A stretch of DNA of 37,633 nucleotides from Cyclobacteriaceae bacterium (GTDB taxonomy: Bacteria; Bacteroidota; Bacteroidia; Cytophagales; Cyclobacteriaceae). Shown piece after piece: positions 14,207 to 24,354 of this stretch. The first letter of the stretch is position 1, and each line of letters starts with the position of its first letter. The position numbers and the translations under genes were made by a program. The stretch is from the NCBI GenBank assembly GCA_958296015.1, contig CATQIH010000053.1, forward strand, positions 1-37,633. The letters are read 5' to 3'. The notes under the pieces were generated by a model. It ran no database searches and was not told the DNA's origin. It worked only from the letters and a program-made list of their open reading frames with translations.

Positions 14207-15499
14207 TCAGAGAGACAGCAAGTCCTGGCCGATGTCTTTACGGTAATACAGGCCGTCCCACCGGATATTTTGCACACCTTCGTAGCAGATATCCAGGGCT
14301 GCCTGCATGGAGTCTGCCATACCGGTAACGGCCATCACGCGGCCTCCATTGGTGAGCGTATGGTTATTTTCGCTTTGGGTACCTGCGTGGAATATGAGAG
14401 CGGAAGTACGACCGGCATCAAGGGTGATTTTTCTGCCTTTTTGGTAAGCATCCGGATACCCCTCGGCAACCATCACCACGGTGGCAGCAGTTTTGGGTGA
14501 AATAACCAGCGTATACTGATCCAACTGCTGGTTGCCCAGCGCATGTAATAGAGGCACAATATCGCTTTCTATCCTTGGAATTATTACTTCGGTTTCCGGG
14601 TCGCCCAGCCGTACATTGTATTCAATAACGTAAGGCTCACCCTCCACGTTCATCAAGCCTATAAAGACAAAACCCCGGTAGTTGATACCATCCGCCGCCA
14701 GTCCCCGAATGGTGGGTTCCACCACCTGCGCTTTGACTTTCTGCATAAAAGCTCCGTCAGCAAAAGGCACCGGCGTAATGGCTCCCATGCCACCGGTGTT
14801 AGGACCGGTATCTCCTTCTCCTATGCGCTTGTAATCTTTGGCTTCCGGCAGTATTTTGTAGCTCTTGCCGTCGGTGAGGACAAACACAGAAAGCTCTATA
14901 CCTTTCAGGTAATCCTCGATCACCACTTTTTCGCTGGCAGCACCAAATTTTCCGTTAAGCATCTCCCGCAGGGTGGCTCTGGCGTGTTCGTGTGTTTCGC
15001 TGATGATCACTCCTTTGCCGGCTGCCAGTCCATCGGCTTTCAGCACAATGGGCAGGGCTTGCTTATCGATGTACTGCAAACCTTCTTCCAGCTGCGCCTG
15101 CACAAAGGTGCGAGACTGTGCAGTAGGAATACGGTGGCGGTTCATAAAATCCTTGGCAAAATCTTTACTGCCTTCCAGCATGGCCCCCGCCTTGTCGGGA
15201 CCCACCACGGTGATGTGCGATACATCCTTGCGGCTGTCAAAATAATCTTTGATGCCAGCCACCAAAGGAGCTTCAGGGCCTACAATAATGAGCGAGATGT
15301 GCTTGGATAAGGCAAAAGTAGCGATACTTTCAAAAGCGTGCTGGTCAAAGATGCCTTCAAAAAGCTGTATATTTTCTGCCATAGCTGCTGTACCGGCATT
15401 GCCAGGAGAGACATACAGGGCATCTGTGAGCGGGCTTTGTTTGATCTTCCAGGCAAGCGCATGTTCGCGGCCACCGGAGCCAAGCACTAAGATATTCAT
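14207..15499 (-). CDS. purD: Phosphoribosylamine--glycine ligase
   Basis: This enzyme makes glycinamide ribonucleotide from phosphoribosylamine, glycine and ATP, the second step of de novo purine synthesis. The 430-residue length is normal. It starts MNILVLGSGGREHALAWK, the diagnostic GARS N-terminal motif; the ATP-grasp part contains LPIVLKADGLAAGKGVI, and the signature RLGDPETEVI follows. It is 73 bp downstream of recQ on the same strand and may be cotranscribed with it. Confidence 0.96.
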   Translation of the reverse strand: MNILVLGSGGREHALAWKIKQSPLTDALYVSPGNAGTAAMAENIQLFEGIFDQHAFESIATFALSKHISLIIVGPEAPLVAGIKDYFDSRKDVSHITVVGPDKAGAMLEGSKDFAKDFMNRHRIPTAQSRTFVQAQLEEGLQYIDKQALPIVLKADGLAAGKGVIISETHEHARATLREMLNGKFGAASEKVVIEDYLKGIELSVFVLTDGKSYKILPEAKDYKRIGEGDTGPNTGGMGAITPVPFADGAFMQKVKAQVVEPTIRGLAADGINYRGFVFIGLMNVEGEPYVIEYNVRLGDPETEVIIPRIESDIVPLLHALGNQQLDQYTLVISPKTAATVVMVAEGYPDAYQKGRKITLDAGRTSALIFHAGTQSENNHTLTNGGRVMAVTGMADSMQAALDICYEGVQNIRWDGLYYRKDIGQDLLSL

Positions 15500-15572
15500 A
15501 TCGGATGGTTTGAAGCGTTAAAGAGCGCAAAGCTAACAAAAAACGGCTCTAACCTGAAACCATCCAATAAGA

Positions 15573-17777
15573 TTAATTGGCGTATTCAGACATGAACTTG
15601 ACGCGCATCAGCCGGAGTTCTTCCTCGGAATAATCGTCGCCAAACTCTTCCAGTGCCTCTGTGATGCTATCGGTATGGGTGCCCAGAAAATAGTCGCGCA
15701 GCTCTTCCTGCTGGCTTCTTTCCAGCACCTGGTTGATGTAATAGTCCAGGTTGAGCTTGGTGCCCGAGTAGCAGATGTGCTCTATTTCCTCGATCAGTTC
15801 ATTCATTTCCATCTCCTTCATCTCGGCAATATCTTCCAGGTCTACCTTTTTATCTATCTGCTGGATGATGAATATCTTGTTGCGCGATTTATTAACGGTA
15901 CTTTTGATGACCACATCGGAAGCCGTAACAATGTCGTTTTCTTCTACATATTTATTGATCAGTTCCAGAAATGGCTTGCCAAATTTACCCACCTTGCCCA
16001 TGCCCACACCATTGATGGCGGCCAGATCTTCCTTGGTGGTAGGGTAGGTGGTAGCCATTTCTTCTAGCGAAGGCTCCTGAAAAATGACGTAGGGCGGCAG
16101 GTTCTTCTTTTTGGCTGTTTCTTTTCTCAGTTTCTTGAGTGCCTCAAACAGAGTTTCATCATACGACTTTACATGAACGCCTGTATGTCCGCCGCCGTTG
16201 GTGATACCGGTTTCCGGCTCTTCTTCCTCACCCAGATCTGTGTAGTCGTGGTCTTTAGACAGGCTGATGGCAAAGGGGGCTTCCAAAAATTTCTTGCCTT
16301 TTTCGGTAATCTTTAGAATACCGGTATTTTCGATATCTTTTTTCAGAAAGCCTGCAATCAGCACCTGCCGGGCGATAGACTGCCACTTGGCTTCGCTTTC
16401 CTCACTGCCTTTACCAAAAACGGCCAGGTCGTTGTGGTCGTGGCTTTTGACATAATCTGAGAGCGTGCCGCGGATCACGTCTACCAGGTGGCTGATGCCA
16501 AACCGTTCGTTGGTTTGTAATGCGGCCTGTAGCACTATTTCTACAAAAGCTTCCCCTTCATAAGTCTCTTTAGGTTTGAGGCAATTGTCGCAGTTCTCAC
16601 AGTTTTTGTGCAAAATTTCACCAAAGTAGTGCAGCAGCTGCTTTTTGCGGCAGATGGCAGATTCTGAGTAGGAGATCATTTCCTGTAACAGTACCCGCGC
16701 ATTGTCTCTTTCGGTCACTGTTTTGTCTTTGTTAAACTTCTCTAGTTTCTGAATATCGTTGTAGCTATAAAACATGATGCATTTGCCTTCCAGCCCATCT
16801 CTGCCGGCCCGCCCAGTTTCCTGATAATAGCCTTCCAGCGATTTGGGTACGTTGTAGTGGATCACAAAGCGCACGTCAGGTTTATCGATGCCCATACCAA
16901 AAGCAATGGTAGCTACAATGACATCTACATCTTCGTTGAGAAAAGCATCCTGGTTTTGGATACGCACATTACTATCCAGCCCGGCATGGTAGGGCGCAGC
17001 TTTGATATCGTTGATCCTCAGAAACTCGGCAATCTCTTCCACTTTTTTCCGGCTCAGGCAGTAAATGATCCCGGATTTGCCTTTATGCTGTTTGATAAAC
17101 TGAATAAGCTGCTTTTTGGCGTTTTTCTTGGGCCTTACCTCGTAGTACAGATTTGCGCGGTTGAAGGACGACATAAAAATATCGGCTCCTTCCATTTGCA
17201 GGTTCTTCTGAATATCGAGCTGCACTTTGGGCGTGGCCGTGGCCGTTAGGGCAATCACCGGTACATTGTCGCCAAGCTGTGCAATGATGGACTTGATTTT
17301 TCTGTATTCCGGCCTAAAATCGTGGCCCCATTCAGAGATACAATGTGCCTCGTCTACCGCTACAAATTGTATGTTGGCTTCCCGCAGGAACTTGATGTTA
17401 TCTTCTTTGGTAAGCGACTCGGGGGCTACATAGAGGAGCTTGATGTTGCCCTCGATGGTTTCCTTCCTTACCCTATTGATTTCTGCTTTTGTCAGGGTAG
17501 AATTCAGAAACTGTGCATTGATATTGAACGCATTGAGCTGATCCACCTGGTTTTTCATTAGGGCAATCAGGGGCGAAATCACAATGGCCACACCAGGCTG
17601 TATGATTGCCGGCAACTGGTAACACAGTGATTTGCCTGCGCCGGTAGGCATAATGACAAAAGTGTTTCTTCTGTTAAGAATATTACGGATGATGGCTTCC
17701 TGGTTGCCTCTGAACTGGCCGTATCCAAAATTTTCTTTGAGTTGTGCTTTAAGATTTGCTTGCTGGTCTACTGTCAT
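15573..17777 (-). CDS. recQ: ATP-dependent DNA helicase RecQ
   Basis: A 734-residue 3'-5' helicase for recombination and fork repair. Walker A is MPTGAGKS (43-50), the Walker B box is DEAH (142-145), and the aromatic-rich loop is SEWGHDFRP (148-156). The RQC zinc site shows Cys residues in AICRKK and CENCDNC. An HRDC domain follows (LPPYVIFQEPSLEEMATTYP). Beyond it lies an extension of about 120 residues, rich in acidic residues, as in many Bacteroidota RecQ proteins. The start has an AT-rich 240-bp spacer upstream shared with the divergent ManC-like gene. Confidence 0.95.
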   Translation of the reverse strand: MTVDQQANLKAQLKENFGYGQFRGNQEAIIRNILNRRNTFVIMPTGAGKSLCYQLPAIIQPGVAIVISPLIALMKNQVDQLNAFNINAQFLNSTLTKAEINRVRKETIEGNIKLLYVAPESLTKEDNIKFLREANIQFVAVDEAHCISEWGHDFRPEYRKIKSIIAQLGDNVPVIALTATATPKVQLDIQKNLQMEGADIFMSSFNRANLYYEVRPKKNAKKQLIQFIKQHKGKSGIIYCLSRKKVEEIAEFLRINDIKAAPYHAGLDSNVRIQNQDAFLNEDVDVIVATIAFGMGIDKPDVRFVIHYNVPKSLEGYYQETGRAGRDGLEGKCIMFYSYNDIQKLEKFNKDKTVTERDNARVLLQEMISYSESAICRKKQLLHYFGEILHKNCENCDNCLKPKETYEGEAFVEIVLQAALQTNERFGISHLVDVIRGTLSDYVKSHDHNDLAVFGKGSEESEAKWQSIARQVLIAGFLKKDIENTGILKITEKGKKFLEAPFAISLSKDHDYTDLGEEEEPETGITNGGGHTGVHVKSYDETLFEALKKLRKETAKKKNLPPYVIFQEPSLEEMATTYPTTKEDLAAINGVGMGKVGKFGKPFLELINKYVEENDIVTASDVVIKSTVNKSRNKIFIIQQIDKKVDLEDIAEMKEMEMNELIEEIEHICYSGTKLNLDYYINQVLERSQQEELRDYFLGTHTDSITEALEEFGDDYSEEELRLMRVKFMSEYAN

Positions 17778-17954
17778 TTCTTCATTAGAATTTATCTTTT
17801 CGCTACTTTACAGATAAAAATTAAGATATTAATTTAATAAAATCCATTAAATCTGTTAATTGCTTTTATTGTACAAAGGATAGAACCACGTGGTTCCGAA
17901 TTTAACAATGAATTTATGAAAATTTTTAAACTTTTTTAATAAAACGAAGTATTT

Positions 17955-17982
17955 TTTGATACTGCAATGTTATCAATTTTTG
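17955..17982 (+). promoter_or_regulatory. Possible Bacteroidota-type promoter for the ManC-like gene
   Basis: A tttg (17955-17958) and aatttttg (17975-17982) resemble the -33 TTG and -7 TAnnTTTG boxes, with a 16-nt gap that is slightly short. It lies 37 bp ahead of the ManC-like start codon in a very AT-rich spacer, so chance is a real alternative. Confidence 0.3.
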
Positions 17983-18019
17983 TTACTGATTACAAAACAC
18001 AAGCTTTACCTTTTACCAT

Positions 18020-19102
18020 ATGACTCGTCAGGACACCTATGTGTTGATTACCATTGGAGCCAGTGCCAACATGCATCTGTGGCCGTATGGCAGAAAACAA
18101 AAGCCAAAACAGTTTCTGGACTTTTTTAATACGGGCAAATCGCTGCTGCAAACAGTTTTTGAACAATACAAAGGAGTTTGTCCGGAAGATCATATCTATA
18201 TTGCCGTACCCCGTGAGCACGCGCATTGGGTGTACGAACAGTTGCCACTGAGCAAGCACCAGGTGCTCGTAGAGCCTGTCAGGCGCAATACGGCTCCCTG
18301 TGTGGCCTACGCCTGCTATAAGATCAGAACGAAAGACCCCAATGCTGTTATTGTGGTGTCTCCTGCCGAACATCTGATCATGGGGGAAGTAGCTTTTGTG
18401 CGGGATATTCGAAAAGCCGTAGAAGTGGCCTATGCCCACGCCGGTCAGTTGCTGGTGGTAGGCATCAGACCACATAAGCCGGAAGTAAAATACCGCTATA
18501 TTCAGTATCACCTGGAAAGTAGCGGTGCTGTAAAAAAGGTGAAAACTTTTACGGAAAACCCGCAGCAGGAGTTGGCACAGCTTTTTCTGGACAGTGGAGA
18601 CTTTGCCTGGAATACCGATATCTATGTGTGGCATGTCAGTGCCATGATCAACGCTTTTGAGCATTACTTGTCGGAGGTGGCTGAAATATTTGAGGAAGGA
18701 GAAAATATGTACTATACCGAAGAGGAAGAGTCTTTTATACAAAAAGCTTATTCTCAATGCAAAAGCGTATCTATTGCACATGGTATTTATGAGAAAGCCG
18801 ATAATATGAACCTGCTCCTTGGTAATTTCGACTGGGCCAACATCATTTCCTGGAATAGCTTGTATGCGCTGAAACCCAAAGATGAATACCACAACACGCT
18901 GGATGCCAATGCGTTGGTGTATGACAGCAAAAATTGTTTTGTGCATGCAAACAATAAAGATAAGCTAATCGTGCTTGCCGGTCTGGAGGGTTACCTGGTG
19001 AGTGATACGGACGATGTGCTGCTTATCTGCCCGATGCAAATGGAAGATAAGATCAAAGAGTTTATCAAAGATGCCAGAACGCAAGGTGATCGTTATATTT
19101 AA
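18020..19102 (+). CDS. ManC-like mannose-1-phosphate guanylyltransferase paralogue with degraded active site
   Basis: A 360-residue cytosolic protein that aligns by eye with GDP-mannose pyrophosphorylases along its full length: PKQFLDFF (29-36), EPVRRNTAPC (85-94), VKTFTENPQQELA and SGDFAWNTDIYVW are all recognisable. The catalytic landmarks are changed. The nucleotide-binding loop, normally G-G-x-G-T-R, reads IGASANMH (12-19), losing the Arg. The P-x-D-H motif reads PAEH (115-118), the G-Y-G-Y-I motif reads KYRYI, and the usual D-x-G-S/T-W segment reads ANIISW (273-278). The protein is probably not a normal pyrophosphorylase; a regulatory or binding role is possible. The reading frame is intact and well formed. 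It converges on rlmB with a 4-bp overlap. Confidence 0.75.
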   Translation: MTRQDTYVLITIGASANMHLWPYGRKQKPKQFLDFFNTGKSLLQTVFEQYKGVCPEDHIYIAVPREHAHWVYEQLPLSKHQVLVEPVRRNTAPCVAYACYKIRTKDPNAVIVVSPAEHLIMGEVAFVRDIRKAVEVAYAHAGQLLVVGIRPHKPEVKYRYIQYHLESSGAVKKVKTFTENPQQELAQLFLDSGDFAWNTDIYVWHVSAMINAFEHYLSEVAEIFEEGENMYYTEEEESFIQKAYSQCKSVSIAHGIYEKADNMNLLLGNFDWANIISWNSLYALKPKDEYHNTLDANALVYDSKNCFVHANNKDKLIVLAGLEGYLVSDTDDVLLICPMQMEDKIKEFIKDARTQGDRYI

Positions 19103-19842
19103 TGCCTCTGTTTGAAAGCCTCATACAAGGCGATGGCAGCCGATACGGATACATTCAGCGAGGCAATGTGGCCTGTCATGGGAATCATTACCTGTTCGTT
19201 GGCAAGCTTTAGGTATTCATCCGATATGCCGTCTTCTTCGGAGCCAAGCAATAGTGCCAGTGGTCCTTGCATATCTGCTTCGGCAAGGGGTGTTGCTGCT
19301 TTTTCTGTACAGGCAACAATCCGAAAACCATTAGCCTGCAAGTAGCGGATGGTCTTCTTCAGGTTATCTTCCCGGCAGACGGGCAAAAAGTTGAGCGCAC
19401 CGGCAGAGGCTTTCATAGCATCGCCACTGATGCGGGCACTACCTTTGGAAGGAATGACAACAGCGTTTGCACCCATGCATTCTGCCGTGCGGGCAATGGC
19501 ACCGAAGTTGCGCACATCGGTGATCCTGTCCAGCAAGATCACCAGCGGGTCTTTGCCCTGCTGATACGTTTCACTGATCACGTTATCCAGCGAGGCATAG
19601 GTGACGGCTGACAAAAAACCGATAACGCCCTGGTGGTTCTTTTTGGTGATGCGGTTGAGTTTTTCAACAGGCACTTTGGATATCGGAATGTTATGGTCAT
19701 AAATGAGTGTCGATAGCTCCTGCGACAGCTCGTTTTTAAGCCCTTTTTGCAGAAAAAGTTTGTCAAACTCTTTGCCTGCGGTAATGGCTTCCATCACCGC
19801 ACGGGTGCCGAAGATAATTTCCTGATCAGAAGATGGTTTCAT
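19099..19842 (-). CDS. rlmB: 23S rRNA 2'-O-ribose methyltransferase, RlmB/TrmH (SpoU) family
   Basis: A 247-residue SPOUT methyltransferase. The N-terminal substrate-binding domain (EIIFGTRAVMEAI) is followed by the knotted domain with motif 1 ITDVRNFGAIARTAE, motif 2 LLLGSEEDGIS and motif 3 MIPMTGHIASLNVSVSAAIA. RlmB in other bacteria methylates G2251 of 23S rRNA; the precise target here is by family only. The gene starts 6 bp after the GWxTD gene stop and ends overlapping the ManC-like gene, so it is likely the last gene of the DUF2723-GWxTD-rlmB operon. Confidence 0.88.
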   Translation of the reverse strand: MKPSSDQEIIFGTRAVMEAITAGKEFDKLFLQKGLKNELSQELSTLIYDHNIPISKVPVEKLNRITKKNHQGVIGFLSAVTYASLDNVISETYQQGKDPLVILLDRITDVRNFGAIARTAECMGANAVVIPSKGSARISGDAMKASAGALNFLPVCREDNLKKTIRYLQANGFRIVACTEKAATPLAEADMQGPLALLLGSEEDGISDEYLKLANEQVMIPMTGHIASLNVSVSAAIALYEAFKQRH

Positions 19843-19848
19843 AAGTCA

Positions 19849-21087
19849 TTATTGGAGTGATTTCATTCCCTTACGCCACAAATCTATGTTTCTGAACCAG
19901 AATTTCTTGTAGTCCTCATCAGGAATCAAATTATAATGTTGGTTGGTGTAAATGTTTTTCACCTTGGCAAAGGTAAACGTCAGGTCTGTTAAATCTTGGT
20001 CGGCATTGTATACCCACACTTCCCGGTCGTTGTCTCTGAACACCTGGTTGGGCGTGCCATAAAGCACATAGACCATGCCCTGGCCTGTTTTCCATCCTTC
20101 CTTATACGTGGTAAACAAACGGTTGGCTTCCGTGACGTTCCTAAAATAGCTGCGCATCAGTGCTTTTGCTTTCTTCTGCGAACGGGTGATTTTCATCAGA
20201 TAGCGATCCAGGGCTTCTTTTTTGTCTTGACTGGTTTCCAGTTCCTCCATTTCTTCGGATGTGCTGATATAACGTAAAGGAGCTATTACTTGATCTACAG
20301 CTACCAGCCGAGGAAAATACTGGTCTGTGATCCGAAAAGAAATGCCTGAAAGAGAAGTGGTGTCTGTCTGGATGAAATATAAACCTTTCTGCCCAAAACT
20401 TAATGAATCGTTGACGGGCACTGAAAAAAGGGAATCGATAGACATCGTTTCCGAAGCTTCGGCTCCTCTGACTGCCATTGGAGGCGGGTTAGGAGTGAAG
20501 TCGTAGCTGTAGTAGTACATATAAGCTTCTGTAGACTGCCGATAGATGGAGGCAATGCGGAAAGCTTTGGCAGAATCCAAGTAGTTACTGAAAATTGGAA
20601 TATCCTCATCAGGGCGCATCATGATCAGATCAGTTGCCGGGAAAGTGTTTTCACCCTGTAGCGGAATATCATACCGAAAGCTCACCGGAGTATTGTTGAT
20701 ATTGAGTTGTGTAAAGACAAACAAGTAGCGTGATGCCTCTGTCACCGGTACCACAAACTTATAATACAGGTGATTATCTTGCTGCCCGATCAACTGCTGT
20801 ATACCTACTTCACCCTGGTTGATGATATTTTCATCCTGATAGTTTTCCTTCACCTGATAGTTCACAGACAAAGATTGGCCCTGCTGGCTGTTGCGGATGT
20901 GCAGGAAAACAGTGGCTTCCGTATCGCTCATGGCTACCTGGCTCTCAAAACTCAACGGAGCTACCGGGTTATAGAGATACTGAAGGTTGGTCTGGGCCAG
21001 GTTGCTTTGCCCCAGCACCTGGCATGGTGCACCCATCGCAAATATACAGGTACTACAGATCAGAATATAATATAGTCTAGGTATCAT
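19849..21087 (-). CDS. GWxTD-domain protein, exported
   Basis: A 412-residue protein with an N-terminal signal (LYYILICSTCIFAMGAP). The C-terminal GWxTD domain begins at 331 with GWKTGQGMVYVLYGTPNQV; the Asp that gives the motif its name is Gly here. The preceding region is a long beta-rich segment (LNINNTPVSFRYDIP). GWxTD proteins are widespread in Bacteroidota and related phyla with no settled function. The gene lies between the DUF2723 gene (74 bp upstream) and rlmB (6 bp downstream), in the same operon. Confidence 0.8.
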   Translation of the reverse strand: MIPRLYYILICSTCIFAMGAPCQVLGQSNLAQTNLQYLYNPVAPLSFESQVAMSDTEATVFLHIRNSQQGQSLSVNYQVKENYQDENIINQGEVGIQQLIGQQDNHLYYKFVVPVTEASRYLFVFTQLNINNTPVSFRYDIPLQGENTFPATDLIMMRPDEDIPIFSNYLDSAKAFRIASIYRQSTEAYMYYYSYDFTPNPPPMAVRGAEASETMSIDSLFSVPVNDSLSFGQKGLYFIQTDTTSLSGISFRITDQYFPRLVAVDQVIAPLRYISTSEEMEELETSQDKKEALDRYLMKITRSQKKAKALMRSYFRNVTEANRLFTTYKEGWKTGQGMVYVLYGTPNQVFRDNDREVWVYNADQDLTDLTFTFAKVKNIYTNQHYNLIPDEDYKKFWFRNIDLWRKGMKSLQ

Positions 21088-21161
21088 GCTGCGTATTTAG
21101 TGCTAACGTATCAGCCGTTGTGCTATCAAATCATTTGATTGAGATTGGCTATTTACAACTA

Positions 21162-24100
21162 TTACATCTTATTGAACTGGTTGTAATAACGCATCAGCGT
21201 GTCCTCATACTTCTTACCCAGTTCTGTAGCTCCTGCGTTGGTCAAAGCCCTGGATATTTCATTGAGGATGATCATCTGCTTTTGCCGCTCATACCCTGCA
21301 TCTCCACCCTGCTCTGTCATATAAGCAAGCATGGCAACGGCCCGGTCGCCTACGGTCTGGGCAATCTCGGTGGCCTGCTCTTTTTTGCCAGCCTCAAACA
21401 GCAGCTTTATCGACTGTGCTGATACATAATCGTAGGGTATAGACTTATCAGGCATCACAGCAAGGCTTTTCTCCAGCACTTTGCCTGCCTGGGCCTTGTT
21501 ACCCTCATCCAGCAGCGACTGGGCCAGGCTGTTGAAGCTGGAGCGGTGGTTGAGTGCAAAGTTGCGGTAGTCTTCATTGTAATATACATCCGGGTTATCC
21601 AGCTCTCTCCAGTAAAATTTGTCCATCATATTTTCATACATCACCGGCGTATTGACCAGCTCGTCGTTGGGGTCAGGATTTTCTATGGGCAACAGGCGGT
21701 AGGCATTGCCTTCCTGCACCACGTTGCCCTTGAAATCCAGATTGACACCCAGCAATGAAGTATTGTTGAAATAAATAGGACGCTCCCACTGGTTGGTCAA
21801 GATAAGGTCCAGAATCATCAGGTCCTTTTTCTCCAGCGCATTGCCCTTCAGGTTAATATATAGCCTGTCGGTATACAGATTACGCAAAGGAGTAGGAATC
21901 ATTTTTTTGAAATTGGCCGGAAGTACTTTGGCTTCGTTTTCATTGCCTGACGATATCGTATCGGATGATAGGCTGCTTTCTCCCATTGGTTTGGACTTCA
22001 CATCCAGATAAAAGGTTTTGGCAGGCACGGTATTGTATTTTGCCCGTGCGTTTGGCATTTGCAACGCAGGAGAGTTGCTCTTGATCAGTTTCATGTACTG
22101 ATCCAGGCTGATGGCTCCTTTGATGTTGGGCCGCTCTACATACGGCAGATAATCGTTAGGGCCGCCCTGCTTGTAGTTTTCCTGTGTTAATGAAAAAGGC
22201 AGCGGGGTCAGATTCATAAGCCTGGTGTGTCATCTGATTAATGTACCAGTCAGTATTGAAATAGCTCAGCACAATAACGCGCACATCGGTGCGGAAGCCT
22301 TCTACCTCCTGCACATACCAGAGCGGAAATGTGTCATTGTCTCCACCGGTGAAAAGGATGGCATTAGGCGCACAGGAAGCCAGGAAATTGCGCGCAGAAT
22401 CTACGGAGAAATACCGGTCAGACCGGTCGTGATCGTCCCAGTTTTGCACAGCCATGATGATGGGTACAATAAGACATACGACGGTGGCAGCTATACCGGC
22501 ATTCCGCCTGTTTTCAGAAATTGTGTGGCAAACTGTGCAATAGCCATCACGCCAAAGCCAATCCATATGGCAAAGGCATAAAAGGCTCCCACATAGATAT
22601 AGTCCCGTTCTCTTGGTTCTACCGGCGGCGAGTTTAGGTACACCACCAGCGCAATGCCGGTGAGCAAAAACAGCATGGCTACTACGGCAAAACCTTTCAC
22701 ATCGTTGCGATACTGAAAGAAGAAACCCAGCAGGCCCAGGATTAGCGGAAGCATAAAGTAGTTGTTTCTGGCTTTGTTATTTGCCAGTAGTTCGGGCACA
22801 CCACTGTTACCTTCCCACGGCATCATCCAGCCTGCATCTTTGATATCGCTTTCCCTCCCTACAAAGTTCCACATAAAATAACGCATAAACATATGCCCTA
22901 GCTGGTAGCGAAAGAAGAACGAGAGGTTATCGCCAAAGCCAGGATTTTCGTTCGGTCCCAATCCCATCCAGCGACGATACAGTTCTGCATGATTATCCTG
23001 TGTGCTGTAGGCTCTCGGAAATATGGTAGACTGCTTGGGGTCGTAGGTGTTTTCCAGCTTATAGTCTGAAATGATATATTTATCTTTACCCTTCTCATAG
23101 ACAGGGTCACCCTGCTCCTGGTCTACGAGATTGGCCGTAAAATACTGGCCATAGAGCAATGGGCGGCTGCCATACTGCTCCCGCTTTAGGTAAGATACAA
23201 AGCTGATGATGGTTTCAGGATTGTTCTCATCAATAGGAGGGTTGTAGTTGGAGCGGATCAGCACCAGCGCGTAAGAGGCATAACCAATCAGGATGAAAGT
23301 AAGTGCCAGCAGGCCGGTATTGAGCAGTATCTTGTGGTTTCTGATAGAATAATACAGCCCATAGAGCAGCCCGCCCAGCAGCAGTATGCTGAAGATGATC
23401 AGTCCGGAGCCAAAGGGCATACCCAGGCTGTTGACAAAAAATATCTCAAAGGAGCCGGCCAGCGATGGCAAGCCCGGAATAACCCCCACCATGATCAGGC
23501 CGATCAGCACCAGGCTAATGACCAGCGTCACGATAATGCCGGTGGTGGTGGTCTTGTATTTATGGAAATAGTAGATCAGCCCCAGTGCCGGAATGGTGAC
23601 CAGGTTGAGCAGGTGTACACCAATGGAAAGACCCATCATATAGGCGATCAGGATCAGCCAGCGGTTGGCACCCGAAGGAGAATCAATGTGCTCCCACTTG
23701 AGAATAGCCCAGAAGACAAACGCCGTAAAAAACGAAGATAAGCCATAGACTTCCGCCTCTGTGGCAGAAAACCAGAACGAATCGGAAAACGTATAGGCCA
23801 TTGCACCAATAATGCCGCTGCCAACCAGCCATATGGTTTGTTCCAGGGTTTCCTGCCCGCGCGTCACTTTCAGGACTTTCTTGCCCAGCAAGGTAATAGA
23901 CCAGTAGAGAAACATGATGGTGGCACCGCTGCTGACTACGCTCACCATATTGACCCAGAAAGCAACCGTTTCGCGGTCGGCTGCCAAAAAAGAAAACATG
24001 CGGCCCAGCAGCAGAAACAGCGGTGCTCCAGGAGGGTGGGGGACTTCAAGCTTATAGGATACGGCAATGAACTCTCCACAATCCCAGAAACTGGCGGTTG

Positions 24101-24185
24101 GTTCTACAGTAAGCGCGTATACGGTGGTAGCGACGATAAAAATTAACCAGCCCGTTAAGTTGTTCAGATTTTTGTAACGCAACAT
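21162..24185 (-). pseudogene. DUF2723 polytopic membrane protein, interrupted by two frameshifts
   Basis: Three adjoining frames rebuild one protein of about 1007 residues, the normal length for bacterial DUF2723 proteins. The start at 24185 gives MLRYKNLNNLTGWLIFIVAT; the landmark segment is SFWDCGEFIAVSYKLEVPHP followed by PGAPLF. Around ten or more membrane segments follow, then a soluble C-terminal part with tetratrico-like helices. The first break is at an A4 run (plus 22511-22514): adding one base gives FLKNRRNAGIAATVV and leads into QNWDDHDRSDRYF. The second is at a C4 run (plus 22204-22207): removing one base gives YESDPLPFSLTQENY. The eukaryotic homologue TMEM260 is a protein O-mannosyltransferase, so a glycosyltransferase role is plausible. 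Because all three frames remain conserved, errors in the sequence are as likely as real decay. Confidence 0.85.
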
Positions 24186-24250
24186 GAATGATTCTTTTTC
24201 AGAAAACTTGCTTATTGACAGGATATTTAGTGTATGATTTGCAAGATTAC

Positions 24251-24280
24251 CAAAATTTACGAAGAAATTATATGATTCAA
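24251..24280 (-). promoter_or_regulatory. Possible promoter of the DUF2723 operon
   Basis: On the minus strand ttg (24280-24278) is followed after 18 bp by taaattttg (24259-24251), close to the TTG / TAnnTTTG pattern but with one extra base in the second box. A start near 24244 would leave a leader of about 60 nt. The region is AT-rich, so support is weak. Confidence 0.3.
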
Positions 24281-24354
24281 GATCATAAATTCTGATACAA
24301 GCTTTGCTGTAAAACGTGTTTGATGGTATATTATGCGGGCAGCAAAAAAATAAA

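Noticed and set aside
17990-18946. 318-residue minus-strand gene
   Set aside because: It is antisense to the ManC-like gene and has no recognisable motif.
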